A stretch of DNA of 40,511 nt from Bacillota bacterium (lineage in GTDB: Bacteria > Bacillota > Clostridia > Christensenellales > UBA3700), in assembly GCA_023396095.1 (NCBI GenBank), contig JAEWXG010000022.1, forward strand, positions 1 through 40,511. Direction: 5' to 3'. How positions within the stretch are numbered: the first letter of the stretch is position 1; every line of letters starts with the position of its first letter. Below the pieces are notes generated by a model. That model was not told the origin of the DNA. It ran no database searches and saw nothing but the letters and a program-made list of their open reading frames with translations. Positions 16,069 through 25,203 of the stretch are shown in pieces. The translations under genes were made by a program, and so were the position numbers.

Positions 16069-18306
16069 TTATTTTTTGTCTGTCAATTCTGCTAAGCCTG
16101 CAAAAATATCTCCAATAGTTGTTTTACATTCATCATTTTTATTAGAATAATCAACTTCTTCTTTTGTGCTATCTGCAGATTTTTTAGTTTTATTTTTAAC
16201 AGTTTTTTCGGTTGGATTCTCGTACTTAGATTTATCATATTTTTTCTGTGAAGCATCTTCAGAAACTTCATCAGCCACATTGGACTCTTGTGTTAATAAT
16301 TCTTTAATTGATAGAGTGAATTTTCCATCATCAATGTTTATAACTTTAACTTCCACTTCATCATTTTCTTTATATTTATAGTTCAACAAATTTTGAATAT
16401 ATTCATTAGCAACTTCATTTACTGGAACTAAACCATCAACACCGTTTTCAATAGAAACAAACATTCCAAATGGGAAAATTTTTCTAACTTTACCTTTTGT
16501 TATTGACCCTACTGGATATTTTTCAATTGCAATATCGATAGGTCTTGGCTGTAATTGCTTATATCCTAAATTTACCTTATTATTTTCTTGATCTAACAAA
16601 AGTACTAAAAATTGATATTCTTTATTTATTTCTAGAACATCTGCAGGAGAATCAATTCTTGTCCAAGATAAATCACTAATTCTAGCTAAACAATCTTTGC
16701 CAAGAACTTTAACAAATGCCCCAAATTCAGTAAAGCGTACAGGTTTACCAATAACTACATCTCCTAAATTAATATTTTGCCAAAATAATTGTTCCTTCTT
16801 TTGTCTCTCTGATTCTAAATAAATTTTTCTTGAAGCTTTAATATTTCTATAATTAATTTCTTTCTTTTTATCTGTATTAACTTGCTCATTTTGAGATTGA
16901 GCATTATCATTTTCAGCTACTTCTTCAACTTCTTTATCTGGTAAAAATTTAACCTTAAATTCTTTTCCAATATATTTAGCTAATTTATCTTCTACTCTTT
17001 TCACTGGTTTAAGTTCTATATGAGAAGATGGAATGAATACCTCACTTGTCCCAATTGCTGCGATTAATCCAGCACATTTTGGTGCAACTGCTTTAATTTT
17101 AACTGTAAATTCTTGATCATTTTCAATGGCATCTTTTAATTCTGCAATTGAAGCTTCATTTTGTTCAACTTGTAAAGATGATGCTAAATATCCGTTATCT
17201 GTTTTTTCAACAAAAACTTTAACTGTATCACCAATTGCCAAGCCATCTTTATTGCATTTTGTTGGATCCAAACTAACTTGATCAAACAATAATTTAGCTT
17301 CACCATTTATGTTAGGTTTAGTTATTGTTAAAAGAAAATATCCTTCAGTTTCAAAACAAGAAAGTACTTTCATTGTATAAACTTTCCCTTTTTTTGGTTC
17401 AAAAGATTTTACATCAAGATTAAGACTATCCATTTTTTTGCCGCTATTGCTTTCTGCAATGCCTTTCTCTTTTTGAGATTCACCACTACTCATTACTACC
17501 TCCAAAATCAACTCTTCCGATGTTGATGCTCCAGCTAAAATTCCTAGCTGATTTATTTTTTTAAAATTAATATTTGAAAGATCACCTACAGAAGAAATTA
17601 AATAAGAATTGCTACAGTATTTTTTTGAAATGTCTAAAAGCTTATTTGTATTTGAACTTCCTTTATCTCCGACAACAAAAACATAATCAGAATTTTTAGC
17701 TATTTCTTCGGCTTCTTTTTGTCTTTCTATAGTAGTATAGCAAATTGTATTATAAAACTCAATTGATTTTATTTTATTAATAATATTATTATATATAGTT
17801 TCTAAAATTTTATAATCAAATGTAGTTTGCACAACGCAAGCATAAGATATATTATCATCAAAATTATAATTAATTGATAAATCATTTAAAATAATTGCTG
17901 TATTGTCACAGCACCCATTTATACCGATAACCTCTGGATGATTTGGATCTCCAATGATTATTATTTGTTTTCCTTGCAAGTATTCGTTAGAGACAATTTG
18001 ATGTATCTTATTAACAAAATTACAAGTTGCATCAAAATATATAATACCTTTACTTTTTATTTGATCAATTATCTCTGAAGAAACACCGTGAGCTCTAATT
18101 AACAAACAATCATTAGGTTGCAAAATTGAAAGATCTGTAATTGGATAAATATTATATTTCTTTAATCTTTGAAGAGTATTTTGATTGTTAACTAAATTTC
18201 CATATGTATAAACTTTCTTATATTTTTTTGATAAAACTATAGCCATTTGTATTGCCCTATTTACTCCAAAACAAAATCCTGCAAATTTAGTTAATTGAAT
18301 CTTCAT
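16069..18306 (-). CDS. ispH: IspH fused to ribosomal protein S1-like repeats
   Basis: A 745-residue fusion. Residues 1-280 are IspH, the last enzyme of the non-mevalonate pathway, an iron-sulfur reductase making IPP and DMAPP from HMBPP: cluster cysteines are Cys12 (GFCFGV), the Cys of DATC (about 95) and the Cys of NTIC (about 190), with RAHG and PNHPE histidines. Four S1 RNA-binding domains follow (about 307-377, 392-465, 512-585, 594-665); the last two are closest to canonical. A Lys/Glu-rich end of 80 residues closes it. This fusion is a known clostridial arrangement. The ATG is one base after the plsC stop and has no ribosome site, implying translational coupling. Confidence 0.93.
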   Translation of the reverse strand: MKIQLTKFAGFCFGVNRAIQMAIVLSKKYKKVYTYGNLVNNQNTLQRLKKYNIYPITDLSILQPNDCLLIRAHGVSSEIIDQIKSKGIIYFDATCNFVNKIHQIVSNEYLQGKQIIIIGDPNHPEVIGINGCCDNTAIILNDLSINYNFDDNISYACVVQTTFDYKILETIYNNIINKIKSIEFYNTICYTTIERQKEAEEIAKNSDYVFVVGDKGSSNTNKLLDISKKYCSNSYLISSVGDLSNINFKKINQLGILAGASTSEELILEVVMSSGESQKEKGIAESNSGKKMDSLNLDVKSFEPKKGKVYTMKVLSCFETEGYFLLTITKPNINGEAKLLFDQVSLDPTKCNKDGLAIGDTVKVFVEKTDNGYLASSLQVEQNEASIAELKDAIENDQEFTVKIKAVAPKCAGLIAAIGTSEVFIPSSHIELKPVKRVEDKLAKYIGKEFKVKFLPDKEVEEVAENDNAQSQNEQVNTDKKKEINYRNIKASRKIYLESERQKKEQLFWQNINLGDVVIGKPVRFTEFGAFVKVLGKDCLARISDLSWTRIDSPADVLEINKEYQFLVLLLDQENNKVNLGYKQLQPRPIDIAIEKYPVGSITKGKVRKIFPFGMFVSIENGVDGLVPVNEVANEYIQNLLNYKYKENDEVEVKVINIDDGKFTLSIKELLTQESNVADEVSEDASQKKYDKSKYENPTEKTVKNKTKKSADSTKEEVDYSNKNDECKTTIGDIFAGLAELTDKK

Positions 18307-18307
18307 A

Positions 18308-18946
18308 TTAGTTTTTAACGTGTTTTATTTTAACTTTTCTGGATTCAACTATAGTATCTATTTCAATCCTCAACTTTTTCATTTCATCATATAAGATTTG
18401 TGTAGCAACAATTTTGTTATCATTTGTTGGCTTATCATACAATGCATTAAAGTAAATTGGTTTACCAATAATTAGATAATTTTTTCTAAACATTCTAGCT
18501 GGTTTATAATACAAAATTGGAATAATTGGTAATTTTTCATACAAAGCAAACCATGCTGCTCCTGTTTTTAAGGGTAACATTTCTTTTATATTTGTCTTAT
18601 TTCTTGTACCTTCTGGATAAATTAAAACCGATTTTCCTTTTTTTAATCGCTTAAAAACTTCTTTCATCGCTATTATGTCCGCTTCACCTCGACGGACTGG
18701 GATCCCACCAATCTTAGATAAAAATTTTGCTGCGAATTTTTTTTCAAAAGCTTCCGCTTTAACTAACACATTTAAGTCGTCTTTAAAAATTTTAGCATAT
18801 AAAACATTTGTATCCATTGTCGTATAATGGTTGCAAACGAAAATTGCATTTGTATCAATTTTTAAATTCTCCATGCCAAATATTTTACTAGGCCATATTA
18901 TTTTAACCAATGGTGAAATTAATCTATTTAATGTTTTGTACTTCAT
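18308..18946 (-). CDS. plsC: 1-acyl-sn-glycerol-3-phosphate acyltransferase
   Basis: A 212-residue membrane-associated acyltransferase converting lysophosphatidic acid to phosphatidic acid in phospholipid synthesis. The catalytic HX4D motif is NHYTTMD (His40, Asp45); the second motif YPEGTRNK lies near 113, and GGIPVRRGEA supplies the intermediate block. Length fits the short clostridial PlsC type. The start overlaps the cmk stop (TAATG) with GAGGGG upstream. The cmk-plsC-ispH/S1 order is conserved in clostridia. Confidence 0.93.
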   Translation of the reverse strand: MKYKTLNRLISPLVKIIWPSKIFGMENLKIDTNAIFVCNHYTTMDTNVLYAKIFKDDLNVLVKAEAFEKKFAAKFLSKIGGIPVRRGEADIIAMKEVFKRLKKGKSVLIYPEGTRNKTNIKEMLPLKTGAAWFALYEKLPIIPILYYKPARMFRKNYLIIGKPIYFNALYDKPTNDNKIVATQILYDEMKKLRIEIDTIVESRKVKIKHVKN

Positions 18947-19608
18947 TATCCCCTCAACTTGATATATGTAATTATTTTTGCTGCGACTTCATCAATTGTC
19001 ATATGCGTCGTATCTATTAAAATAGAATCTTCTGTTTTCACTAGTGGTGCAAAAGCTCTATTCATATCATTTGCGTCTCTTTTTTTAATATCATCTAGAA
19101 CAGTTTGATATTCAATATTTGAACCTTTTTCTGTTAACTCATCACATCTTCTTTTCGCTCTTTCTTCAACATCTGCAGTTAAGAAAAATTTATATTGTGC
19201 ATTTGGTAGCACATATGATGTAATATCTCTACCATCTAAAACAACATTATTCTTGGCCGCAATTTCTCTCTGCATTTCAACTAATTTGACCCTAACTTCC
19301 GGATATTTTGAAACATCTGATGCAGCCTGTGATATATGATGTTCTCTAATTCTTGTACTAACATTAGAACCATTTAAATAAACATATTGCTGATTATCGC
19401 TATATTTTATTTCCAGTTTAATATTGTTTAATACTTTTATGACATTTTCTTTATCATTAATTTCGTATCCAGCGTCTAAAACTGCAAGAGCAACAGCCCT
19501 ATACATTGCACCAGTATCTAAATAAATTATTCTTAGCTTTTTTGCTAAAATTTTTGCTATAGTGCTTTTTCCTGCTCCACTTGGCCCATCAATTGCTATA
19601 TTTATCAT
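18946..19608 (-). CDS. cmk: Cytidylate kinase
   Basis: A 220-residue enzyme that phosphorylates CMP and dCMP with ATP in pyrimidine salvage and RNA turnover. The P-loop GPSGAGKST is at 8-16; the TGAMYRAVA motif, LDGRDI and the R-rich lid (RAKRRCDELTEKG) are all present. Length is normal. The ATG follows AAGGTGA. It is preceded by an 86-bp gap holding a promoter, so it starts an internal transcription unit as well as lying in the long cluster. Confidence 0.96.
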   Translation of the reverse strand: MINIAIDGPSGAGKSTIAKILAKKLRIIYLDTGAMYRAVALAVLDAGYEINDKENVIKVLNNIKLEIKYSDNQQYVYLNGSNVSTRIREHHISQAASDVSKYPEVRVKLVEMQREIAAKNNVVLDGRDITSYVLPNAQYKFFLTADVEERAKRRCDELTEKGSNIEYQTVLDDIKKRDANDMNRAFAPLVKTEDSILIDTTHMTIDEVAAKIITYIKLRG

Positions 19609-19656
19609 ATTTCACCTTACAGAATTAGTATTTATTTTTACATAGTAATTTTAACT

Positions 19657-19685
19657 ATTATATATTGTTTCACCTTTTTGAACAA
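19657..19685 (-). promoter_or_regulatory. Internal promoter ahead of cmk
   Basis: On the minus strand TTGTTC (19685-19680) and a perfect TATAAT (19662-19657) are separated by 17 bp. It lies in the only sizeable gap of the downstream half of the cluster and should drive cmk-plsC-ispH/S1. Confidence 0.7.
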
Positions 19686-19694
19686 TGGACAAAA

Positions 19695-19919
19695 TTATTT
19701 ATTATCTATTTCAAATGGAGTCGCAATAATTTGATCTGCGGCCTCCTTTAGTAATTCTATTTCACCTTTTGTTTTTTGTAAAAATTCAATACACTTTTTT
19801 GAAATCTCAATTGCTTCTTTAAATAAATCTATACTTTCTTGTATTGTTACAGTATTAGATTTCATTTTTTCTGAAATTTCTCCCAATCTTTTCATGTTTT
19901 TATCAAAATTATTTTCCAT
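19695..19919 (-). CDS. xseB: Exonuclease VII small subunit
   Basis: A 74-residue, almost wholly helical protein with the XseB pattern (KRLGEISEKM, then ESIDLFKEAIEI and KCIEFLQKTKGEIE). It joins XseA to form the enzyme degrading single-stranded DNA. The ATG at 19919 follows GAGGTGG and overlaps the xseA stop by 11 bp; the upstream TTG at 19940 would leave out this ribosome site and is rejected. Confidence 0.92.
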   Translation of the reverse strand: MENNFDKNMKRLGEISEKMKSNTVTIQESIDLFKEAIEISKKCIEFLQKTKGEIELLKEAADQIIATPFEIDNK

Positions 19920-21174
19920 TTTCCACCTCTTTAACAACAACTTTTGCTCTATTTTTTAATGAAACAATTTCTAACTCATCATTTACCTTAATATCATCTA
20001 AATTCATAAGTGATATATTATTTTTGTCAATTATTCTAAAATACCCTTTATTTAATAAGTCATCCGGGTTTAAAAACTTTATTGTATTATCCATATTCAT
20101 AAATCTTTCTTGCGTCAATTTATAACTTGTCTCTATGTGGTGTTTTGTCCAATTTAATAAATTAATAACTTCTCTATGTTTTTGAGTTAGTGTATTTGGC
20201 AAAGTAAAAAATTGATTAATAATATTTACAATTTGTAGTTTTGAATAATTTAATAAACCGGTCAAATGATACATATTGTCGTTAATATTACTCGATATAT
20301 TAAGCGCTACTTGTTCTTGCTTGTTAACAAGTAATTGTAAATTAGCGTCTAATTGATTTAAGATTTCATCACGTAAATCAGTTACATTGTATGCTAACCC
20401 TTCTCCGGCCGCTGTAGGTGTTGAAAAACGTTTATCTGCAACCATATCGCATAGCGTATAATCTATTTCATGTCCAACTGCAGAAACAATCGGAGTTTTG
20501 GCATTAAATATAGCTTTAACTAGATTTTCATCATTGTATCCCATTAAATCTTCAATTGATCCACCACCTCTAGCAATTAAAATAACATCATAACCTTTAT
20601 TATCTAAAATACTTAATGCTTTAATAATTGAATTTGCACAATCAACCCCTTGAACTCTAACATCATATAAATATATATTAATACACTTATTCTTTTTTCT
20701 TACACTAGTATGGATATCTTTAATTACGGCACCATCCTTTGAAGTTACTACACAAATGTTATTTACAAATTTGGGTATAGGTTTTTTATATTTATCATCA
20801 AAATATCCCTCTTTTTCTAATTTTTCTTTGAGTTCTAAAAACTTTCTTCTAAGTTCCCCTTCTCCAAAAAAATTAATATTACTTACAATTAAACTTATTC
20901 TTCCATATGGTTCATAAAAATTAAGTTTTGCTGTAACTAATACTTTATCACCATTTTTAAATTTTTTAAAAACTTCGTCTGGAATATTAAAATAACTACA
21001 ATCAATACTTGCTATAGATTGATCTAACAATTTAAAAAATGTATTTTTCCCACTTTTTTTAAAGGAAGATAATTCTCCTAAAACAACAAATTGACCGATA
21101 TTTAATAAGTCAATTTGTTGTTTTATCTTAGCGTTTAATTCAGCAACTTTTATATAATTAATTGTTTCGTTCAT
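19909..21174 (-). CDS. xseA: Exonuclease VII large subunit
   Basis: A 421-residue catalytic subunit. An N-terminal OB-fold domain (about 5-100) binds single-stranded DNA; the Exonuc_VII_L domain follows with VTSKDGAVIKDI, LIARGGGSIEDL, VGHEIDYTLCDMVADKRFSTPTAA cut into its usual blocks, and a helical region to the end. It overlaps folD by 17 bp and has no clear ribosome site, so it is translationally coupled. Confidence 0.95.
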   Translation of the reverse strand: MNETINYIKVAELNAKIKQQIDLLNIGQFVVLGELSSFKKSGKNTFFKLLDQSIASIDCSYFNIPDEVFKKFKNGDKVLVTAKLNFYEPYGRISLIVSNINFFGEGELRRKFLELKEKLEKEGYFDDKYKKPIPKFVNNICVVTSKDGAVIKDIHTSVRKKNKCINIYLYDVRVQGVDCANSIIKALSILDNKGYDVILIARGGGSIEDLMGYNDENLVKAIFNAKTPIVSAVGHEIDYTLCDMVADKRFSTPTAAGEGLAYNVTDLRDEILNQLDANLQLLVNKQEQVALNISSNINDNMYHLTGLLNYSKLQIVNIINQFFTLPNTLTQKHREVINLLNWTKHHIETSYKLTQERFMNMDNTIKFLNPDDLLNKGYFRIIDKNNISLMNLDDIKVNDELEIVSLKNRAKVVVKEVENGK

Positions 21175-22006
21175 TTTTGAATAAATTTAAAGTATTGTAC
21201 AGAAGCATCGTAATTGTCATAGGTCCAACTCCACCAGGTACCGGTGTTATGTATGAACACTTGTCTTTAACATCTTCAAAATCAACATCGCCTACTAATT
21301 TACCATTAACTCTATTAATGCCAACATCAACAACAACAGCGCCTTGGTTTATCATGTCGCCTTTTAAAAATTTAGGTTTACCAATAGCAACAACAATTAA
21401 ATCAGCATTTTTAGTGTAAAATTGCAAATTTTTTGTTTTACTATGGCAAATTGTTACAGTCGCATTGGCATTTAATAAAAGAGCAGCCATAGGCTTTCCT
21501 ACAATATTACTTCTTCCAATTACAACTGCATTTTTTCCTTCAAGGCTATAGTTTATTTTTTCAAGCATTTTCATCACACCATATGGAGTGCATGAAATAG
21601 TTGAAGGAGTGCCCATAAAAAGCTTACCTATATTGCTTTCTGAAAAACCATCTACATCTTTTTTATCTGGAATTAATGACAAAATAAATTTTTCATCTAA
21701 ATGCTTAGGTAATGGCAATTGCACTAAAATTCCATGAATATCTTGGTTGTTAGATAAATCAATAATTATTTTTTCTAATTCATTTTGAGAAATATTTTCA
21801 TCAAATTTTAAGTAATATGATTTGATTCCTACTTCTTCACAAGCTTTAACTTTATTATTAACATATGTTTGAGATGCTGGATTTTCTCCAACTAATATAA
21901 CTGCAAGCCCAATTTCCTTATTATATTTATTTTTTATTTCTAAAACCTGTTGTTTTATTTCTTCCCTAGTAATTTTAGCAATTTCTTTTCCGTTAATTAT
22001 TTCCAT
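21158..22006 (-). CDS. folD: Bifunctional methylenetetrahydrofolate dehydrogenase/cyclohydrolase
   Basis: A 282-residue enzyme interconverting 5,10-methylene-THF and 10-formyl-THF, feeding purine synthesis and formyl-methionine. The catalytic Lys lies in YVNNKVKACEEVGI (about 55), QLPLPKHLDE lines the folate site, and GRSNIVGKPMAALLL is the nucleotide-binding segment; TPVPGGVGPMT is intact. It overlaps nusB by 14 bp, part of the conserved nusB-folD-xseAB order. Confidence 0.97.
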   Translation of the reverse strand: MEIINGKEIAKITREEIKQQVLEIKNKYNKEIGLAVILVGENPASQTYVNNKVKACEEVGIKSYYLKFDENISQNELEKIIIDLSNNQDIHGILVQLPLPKHLDEKFILSLIPDKKDVDGFSESNIGKLFMGTPSTISCTPYGVMKMLEKINYSLEGKNAVVIGRSNIVGKPMAALLLNANATVTICHSKTKNLQFYTKNADLIVVAIGKPKFLKGDMINQGAVVVDVGINRVNGKLVGDVDFEDVKDKCSYITPVPGGVGPMTITMLLYNTLNLFKNERNN

Positions 22007-22409
22007 TGTTTTCCATATCCTTCATAATTCCAGCAAGTATACCATTTACAAATTGATGACTTTTATCTGTAGAAAATTTTTTAACAATTGATACGGCTTC
22101 ATTAATTGCAACTTTTGGTGGCACTTCATCCACATACTTTAATTCATATATAGCTAATAACAAAATCGCCACATCAACTTTAAAAATTCTATTCAAGTCG
22201 TAATTGTGACTATAATGTTTTATGGTATCTATTAATTCATCATATTTACTAATAACGCCAAAATAAATTTTTTTGATAAATTCTCTATCATCATCACTCA
22301 ACTCATCGTTAGATAGAAAATTATCTAAAGAATCAGTTGTGTTGTTGTGCGTAAAATTATATTCAAATATTAATTGAAATGCGTTTTCTCTTGCTATCTT
22401 TCGTGACAT
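21993..22409 (-). CDS. nusB: Transcription antitermination factor NusB
   Basis: A 138-residue helical protein that binds boxA with S10 during rRNA antitermination. The N-terminus SRKIARENAFQLIFEY and the segment RIFKVDVAILLLAIYEL followed by PPKVAINEAVSIVKKFS are typical. Normal length. It starts one base after the asp23 stop. Confidence 0.96.
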   Translation of the reverse strand: MSRKIARENAFQLIFEYNFTHNNTTDSLDNFLSNDELSDDDREFIKKIYFGVISKYDELIDTIKHYSHNYDLNRIFKVDVAILLLAIYELKYVDEVPPKVAINEAVSIVKKFSTDKSHQFVNGILAGIMKDMENNGNN

Positions 22410-22410
22410 C

Positions 22411-22755
22411 TTACTTGTAAATTACTCCTACAACAGTAACATCAATCTTTTTTACAGTAAAATCATACAATGATTCAATATCGTTTTTAATTTTCTTTTG
22501 AATACTATATATAATTTCCGGTATATTCTTTGAAATTGAATAATATAAAACAACATATACTTCAATACAAATCTTTTTACTTTCATCCAAAATTTCAACA
22601 ATAACGCTTTTGTTTTTTGTTGATTTTTTTATTGAAGCACTTCCCAAAGCATCATATGTTCTATTCACAAAAGCTACTTCTGGAACTTGTGCTAAAATAT
22701 CCTGTATGCGTGATGATATGATTTTTGTATAATTAGTTTTATTATTTGTTATCAT
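22411..22755 (-). CDS. Asp23/Gls24 family envelope-stress protein
   Basis: A 114-residue protein of the Asp23 (DUF322) family, ending with the typical KKIDVTVVGVIYK strand and an alternating valine-rich middle. Family members form cytoplasmic membrane-associated assemblies linked to cell-wall stress; the copy between efp and nusB is conserved in Firmicutes. It starts 7 bp after efp. Confidence 0.88.
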   Translation of the reverse strand: MITNNKTNYTKIISSRIQDILAQVPEVAFVNRTYDALGSASIKKSTKNKSVIVEILDESKKICIEVYVVLYYSISKNIPEIIYSIQKKIKNDIESLYDFTVKKIDVTVVGVIYK

Positions 22756-22762
22756 TTATATT

Positions 22763-23326
22763 TTAAACTCTCGACATATATTGACCTGTTCTAGTGTCAA
22801 TTCTAATTTTGTCCCCTTCATTAACAAACAAAGGAACTTGAACAATTTTACCTGTTTCTAATGTTGCTGGTTTTGTCGCACCTTGAGCTGTATTACCTTT
22901 TACACCTGGTTCACAGAATGTAATTAATAATTCTACAAAGTTTGGTGCTTCTACAGAAAATGGCTTTCCTTGATAGAATGAAACCGTACAGATCATTTCC
23001 TCTGTAACATATTGAAGAGCATCTTCGCAAAGTTCTTTATTTATAGGAACTTGATCATATGTTTCAGCGTCCATAAAGTAAACAAGATCCCCATCTTCAT
23101 AAGAATATGACATGTCTTTTCTTTCAATTCTTGCTAAATCAAATTTATCAGTTGGGTTAAATGTCTTTTCTAAAACTCCCCCGGTAATAACATCTTTAAG
23201 CTTAGTTCTTACAAATGCCGCACCTTTCCCTGGTTTAACATGTAAGAATTCAACTACCATCATAACTTTACCATCCATTGAAAAAGTAACGCCATTTCTT
23301 AAATCACCTGCTTGTATTGTATCCAT
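22763..23326 (-). CDS. efp: Translation elongation factor P
   Basis: A 187-residue factor that relieves ribosome stalling at polyproline. It has the KOW-like N-terminal domain with the tip loop KPGKGAAF (Lys34 at the tip), then two OB domains, ending GQYMSRV. GGAGG lies before the ATG. It follows pepP by 13 bp, a classic firmicute pair. No EF-P modification enzyme is in the window. Confidence 0.97.
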   Translation of the reverse strand: MDTIQAGDLRNGVTFSMDGKVMMVVEFLHVKPGKGAAFVRTKLKDVITGGVLEKTFNPTDKFDLARIERKDMSYSYEDGDLVYFMDAETYDQVPINKELCEDALQYVTEEMICTVSFYQGKPFSVEAPNFVELLITFCEPGVKGNTAQGATKPATLETGKIVQVPLFVNEGDKIRIDTRTGQYMSRV

Positions 23327-23339
23327 AAAACCTCCGTGT

Positions 23340-24362
23340 CTATATAATTATTAATCCTTTATTAAAAAATTTAGATAATATTATATTATCATGCTTTTTC
23401 ACTAAAATCATATCTTCTATTCTAATTCCATAATTTTTTTTATAAATTCCTGGTTCAATTGTAACAACCATTCCAGATTTTAAAATCTTATTTGAACTGT
23501 TATTCAAAAATGGCTCTTCATGTATCTCAAGCCCTACTCCATGCCCAACAGAGTGTTTAATCTCATTATTAAGAAATTTAGTATTAATAAGTTGAGCATA
23601 TCTATCATTGAGTTCACTACACAAAACATCTTCTTTTACTAGACTGATAAGCTCTTCATTAATATTTAACAAAGTTCTATAGTCACGTTCAAAGGCAATA
23701 TTGTGACCAAAAGCAATTGTTCTTGTTGTATCAGACAAATACCCATTTACTCTTGTTCCAAAATCAAATAAAATAACATCTCCTTTCATTAACTGTCTAT
23801 TAGAAGCTTTTGCATGAGGAATTGATGAATGTTCACCAAACGCAACAATAGTATCAAACGCTTTGTCTTCGCCACCTAATTTTTTCATATTATATTCAAG
23901 TTCTATAGCTAAATCCTTCTCTGTCACGCCTTCTTTAATGTTTGAAATAGTTTTATTAAATGCTTTTTCTGCAATCATTAAAGCTGAAACAATCGAGTTT
24001 ATTTCATAATCACCTTTTATAATCCGCATTTTACTAATTTCTTCCAAACTATCAAAATAGTTATAATTTTTAAAGTAATTTATAGTATTAATAAATTCAT
24101 TATGAGGTAAATCATATTCAATACCTAAACTAATCCCATCCTTTAATAAAGAAGCAATCTTACTATTTACATCTTTAGAATGAGTTTCTACTACAATAAA
24201 ATCATTAATTAAATTTTTTGCTTCATCAAAATATCTAGAATCTGTAAAATAATATTTTTTATTGTTATAAATTAAAATAACAGCAAAACTTGCGTGAAAC
24301 TTGGATAAATAAAAAGTGTTAATTTCGTTTTTAAAAATATATGCTTTATTAGGATCAAACAT
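23340..24362 (-). CDS. pepP: Xaa-Pro aminopeptidase, M24 family
   Basis: A 340-residue dinuclear metallopeptidase cutting N-terminal residues before proline. After a creatinase-type N-domain (about 1-115), the catalytic pita-bread fold supplies the five metal ligands: DFGTRVNGYLSDTTR (two Asp), HSVGHGVGLEIHEEP (His), TIEPGIY (Glu) and RIEDMILV (Glu). It overlaps the Nfo-like gene by 8 bp and precedes efp; the pairing with EF-P links it to proline-peptide handling. Confidence 0.95.
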   Translation of the reverse strand: MFDPNKAYIFKNEINTFYLSKFHASFAVILIYNNKKYYFTDSRYFDEAKNLINDFIVVETHSKDVNSKIASLLKDGISLGIEYDLPHNEFINTINYFKNYNYFDSLEEISKMRIIKGDYEINSIVSALMIAEKAFNKTISNIKEGVTEKDLAIELEYNMKKLGGEDKAFDTIVAFGEHSSIPHAKASNRQLMKGDVILFDFGTRVNGYLSDTTRTIAFGHNIAFERDYRTLLNINEELISLVKEDVLCSELNDRYAQLINTKFLNNEIKHSVGHGVGLEIHEEPFLNNSSNKILKSGMVVTIEPGIYKKNYGIRIEDMILVKKHDNIILSKFFNKGLIII

Positions 24363-25203
24363 TCCTACTACTCTCCAAATAATAATCTTTCATTTGTAAA
24401 ACATCTTTAAGCTGTGTTCCTGCAGATTCACAAATTATATGTGGATTGAGATTTAACTCAATAACAGCTTCAATAAATGGTTCAAACGGAGGCCCAAATA
24501 TCTCATCATCAAATGTTAAATGTCTTACTTCTCCAGATTGTGAATATTGAATTTTTGAAAAATGAACATGCGCAATATTAATTTTTTCAATGCCTACCCC
24601 ATCAATAAATTCTGAAAAATAGTCGATATAATCATGTCTTGTATAAAATTTCCCATTTTCTCTCGCATTAACATGACCAAAATCAATACAAGGAATAATA
24701 TTTTTATCTAAATTACATATTTGTATAATATCTTGCGTTGTGCCAAGTTGCCCTAATTTTCCCATCGTCTCTGCACACAAATAATATTCCTCGTAATTTA
24801 ATTTATATTTTTCTTCAATTAAATTATTAATCCTATATAATAACTTATCCATTGCCTTTTCATGCGTATTTTTAGTCAATGACCCAGGATGAAAAACACA
24901 TCTATTACATCCTAAAATTTTCAACTTGCCTAATGAATCAAAAATAAATTTATTATTGTTTAATGCCTTCTCTTCATCAAATGTTGCAAAATTAATAAAA
25001 TAAGGAGCATGAATAGATATTTCAATATCATTCTTTATTAGTTCTTGATTAAGCTTAATTGCAAGATCATTTGACATATTAATTCCGCGACCAAACGAAT
25101 ATTCAAATAGTTCAAGATTCATCTCTTTTAAATACTTAGGTATATCTATTGTTGCAATTAAACTCATAGAAGAATCTCTTCCGCTTGGTCCAAATTTAAT
25201 CAT
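24355..25203 (-). CDS. Endonuclease IV-like TIM-barrel protein
   Basis: A 282-residue xylose-isomerase-like TIM barrel related to Nfo, the AP endonuclease. Ligand candidates seen: His65, His105 (VFHPG), Glu145 (CAETMGK), Asp174 and His177 (CIDFGHVNAR), His212 (AHVHFSK), His228 (VRHLTF) and Glu259 (CESAG). The Asp that precedes His in the DRH motif of E. coli Nfo (Asp229) is Val226 here, so the third metal site may be altered. AP-endonuclease activity is therefore uncertain; a related phosphoester hydrolase is possible. It overlaps ribF and pepP by 8 bp each. Confidence 0.82.
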   Translation of the reverse strand: MIKFGPSGRDSSMSLIATIDIPKYLKEMNLELFEYSFGRGINMSNDLAIKLNQELIKNDIEISIHAPYFINFATFDEEKALNNNKFIFDSLGKLKILGCNRCVFHPGSLTKNTHEKAMDKLLYRINNLIEEKYKLNYEEYYLCAETMGKLGQLGTTQDIIQICNLDKNIIPCIDFGHVNARENGKFYTRHDYIDYFSEFIDGVGIEKINIAHVHFSKIQYSQSGEVRHLTFDDEIFGPPFEPFIEAVIELNLNPHIICESAGTQLKDVLQMKDYYLESSRNV

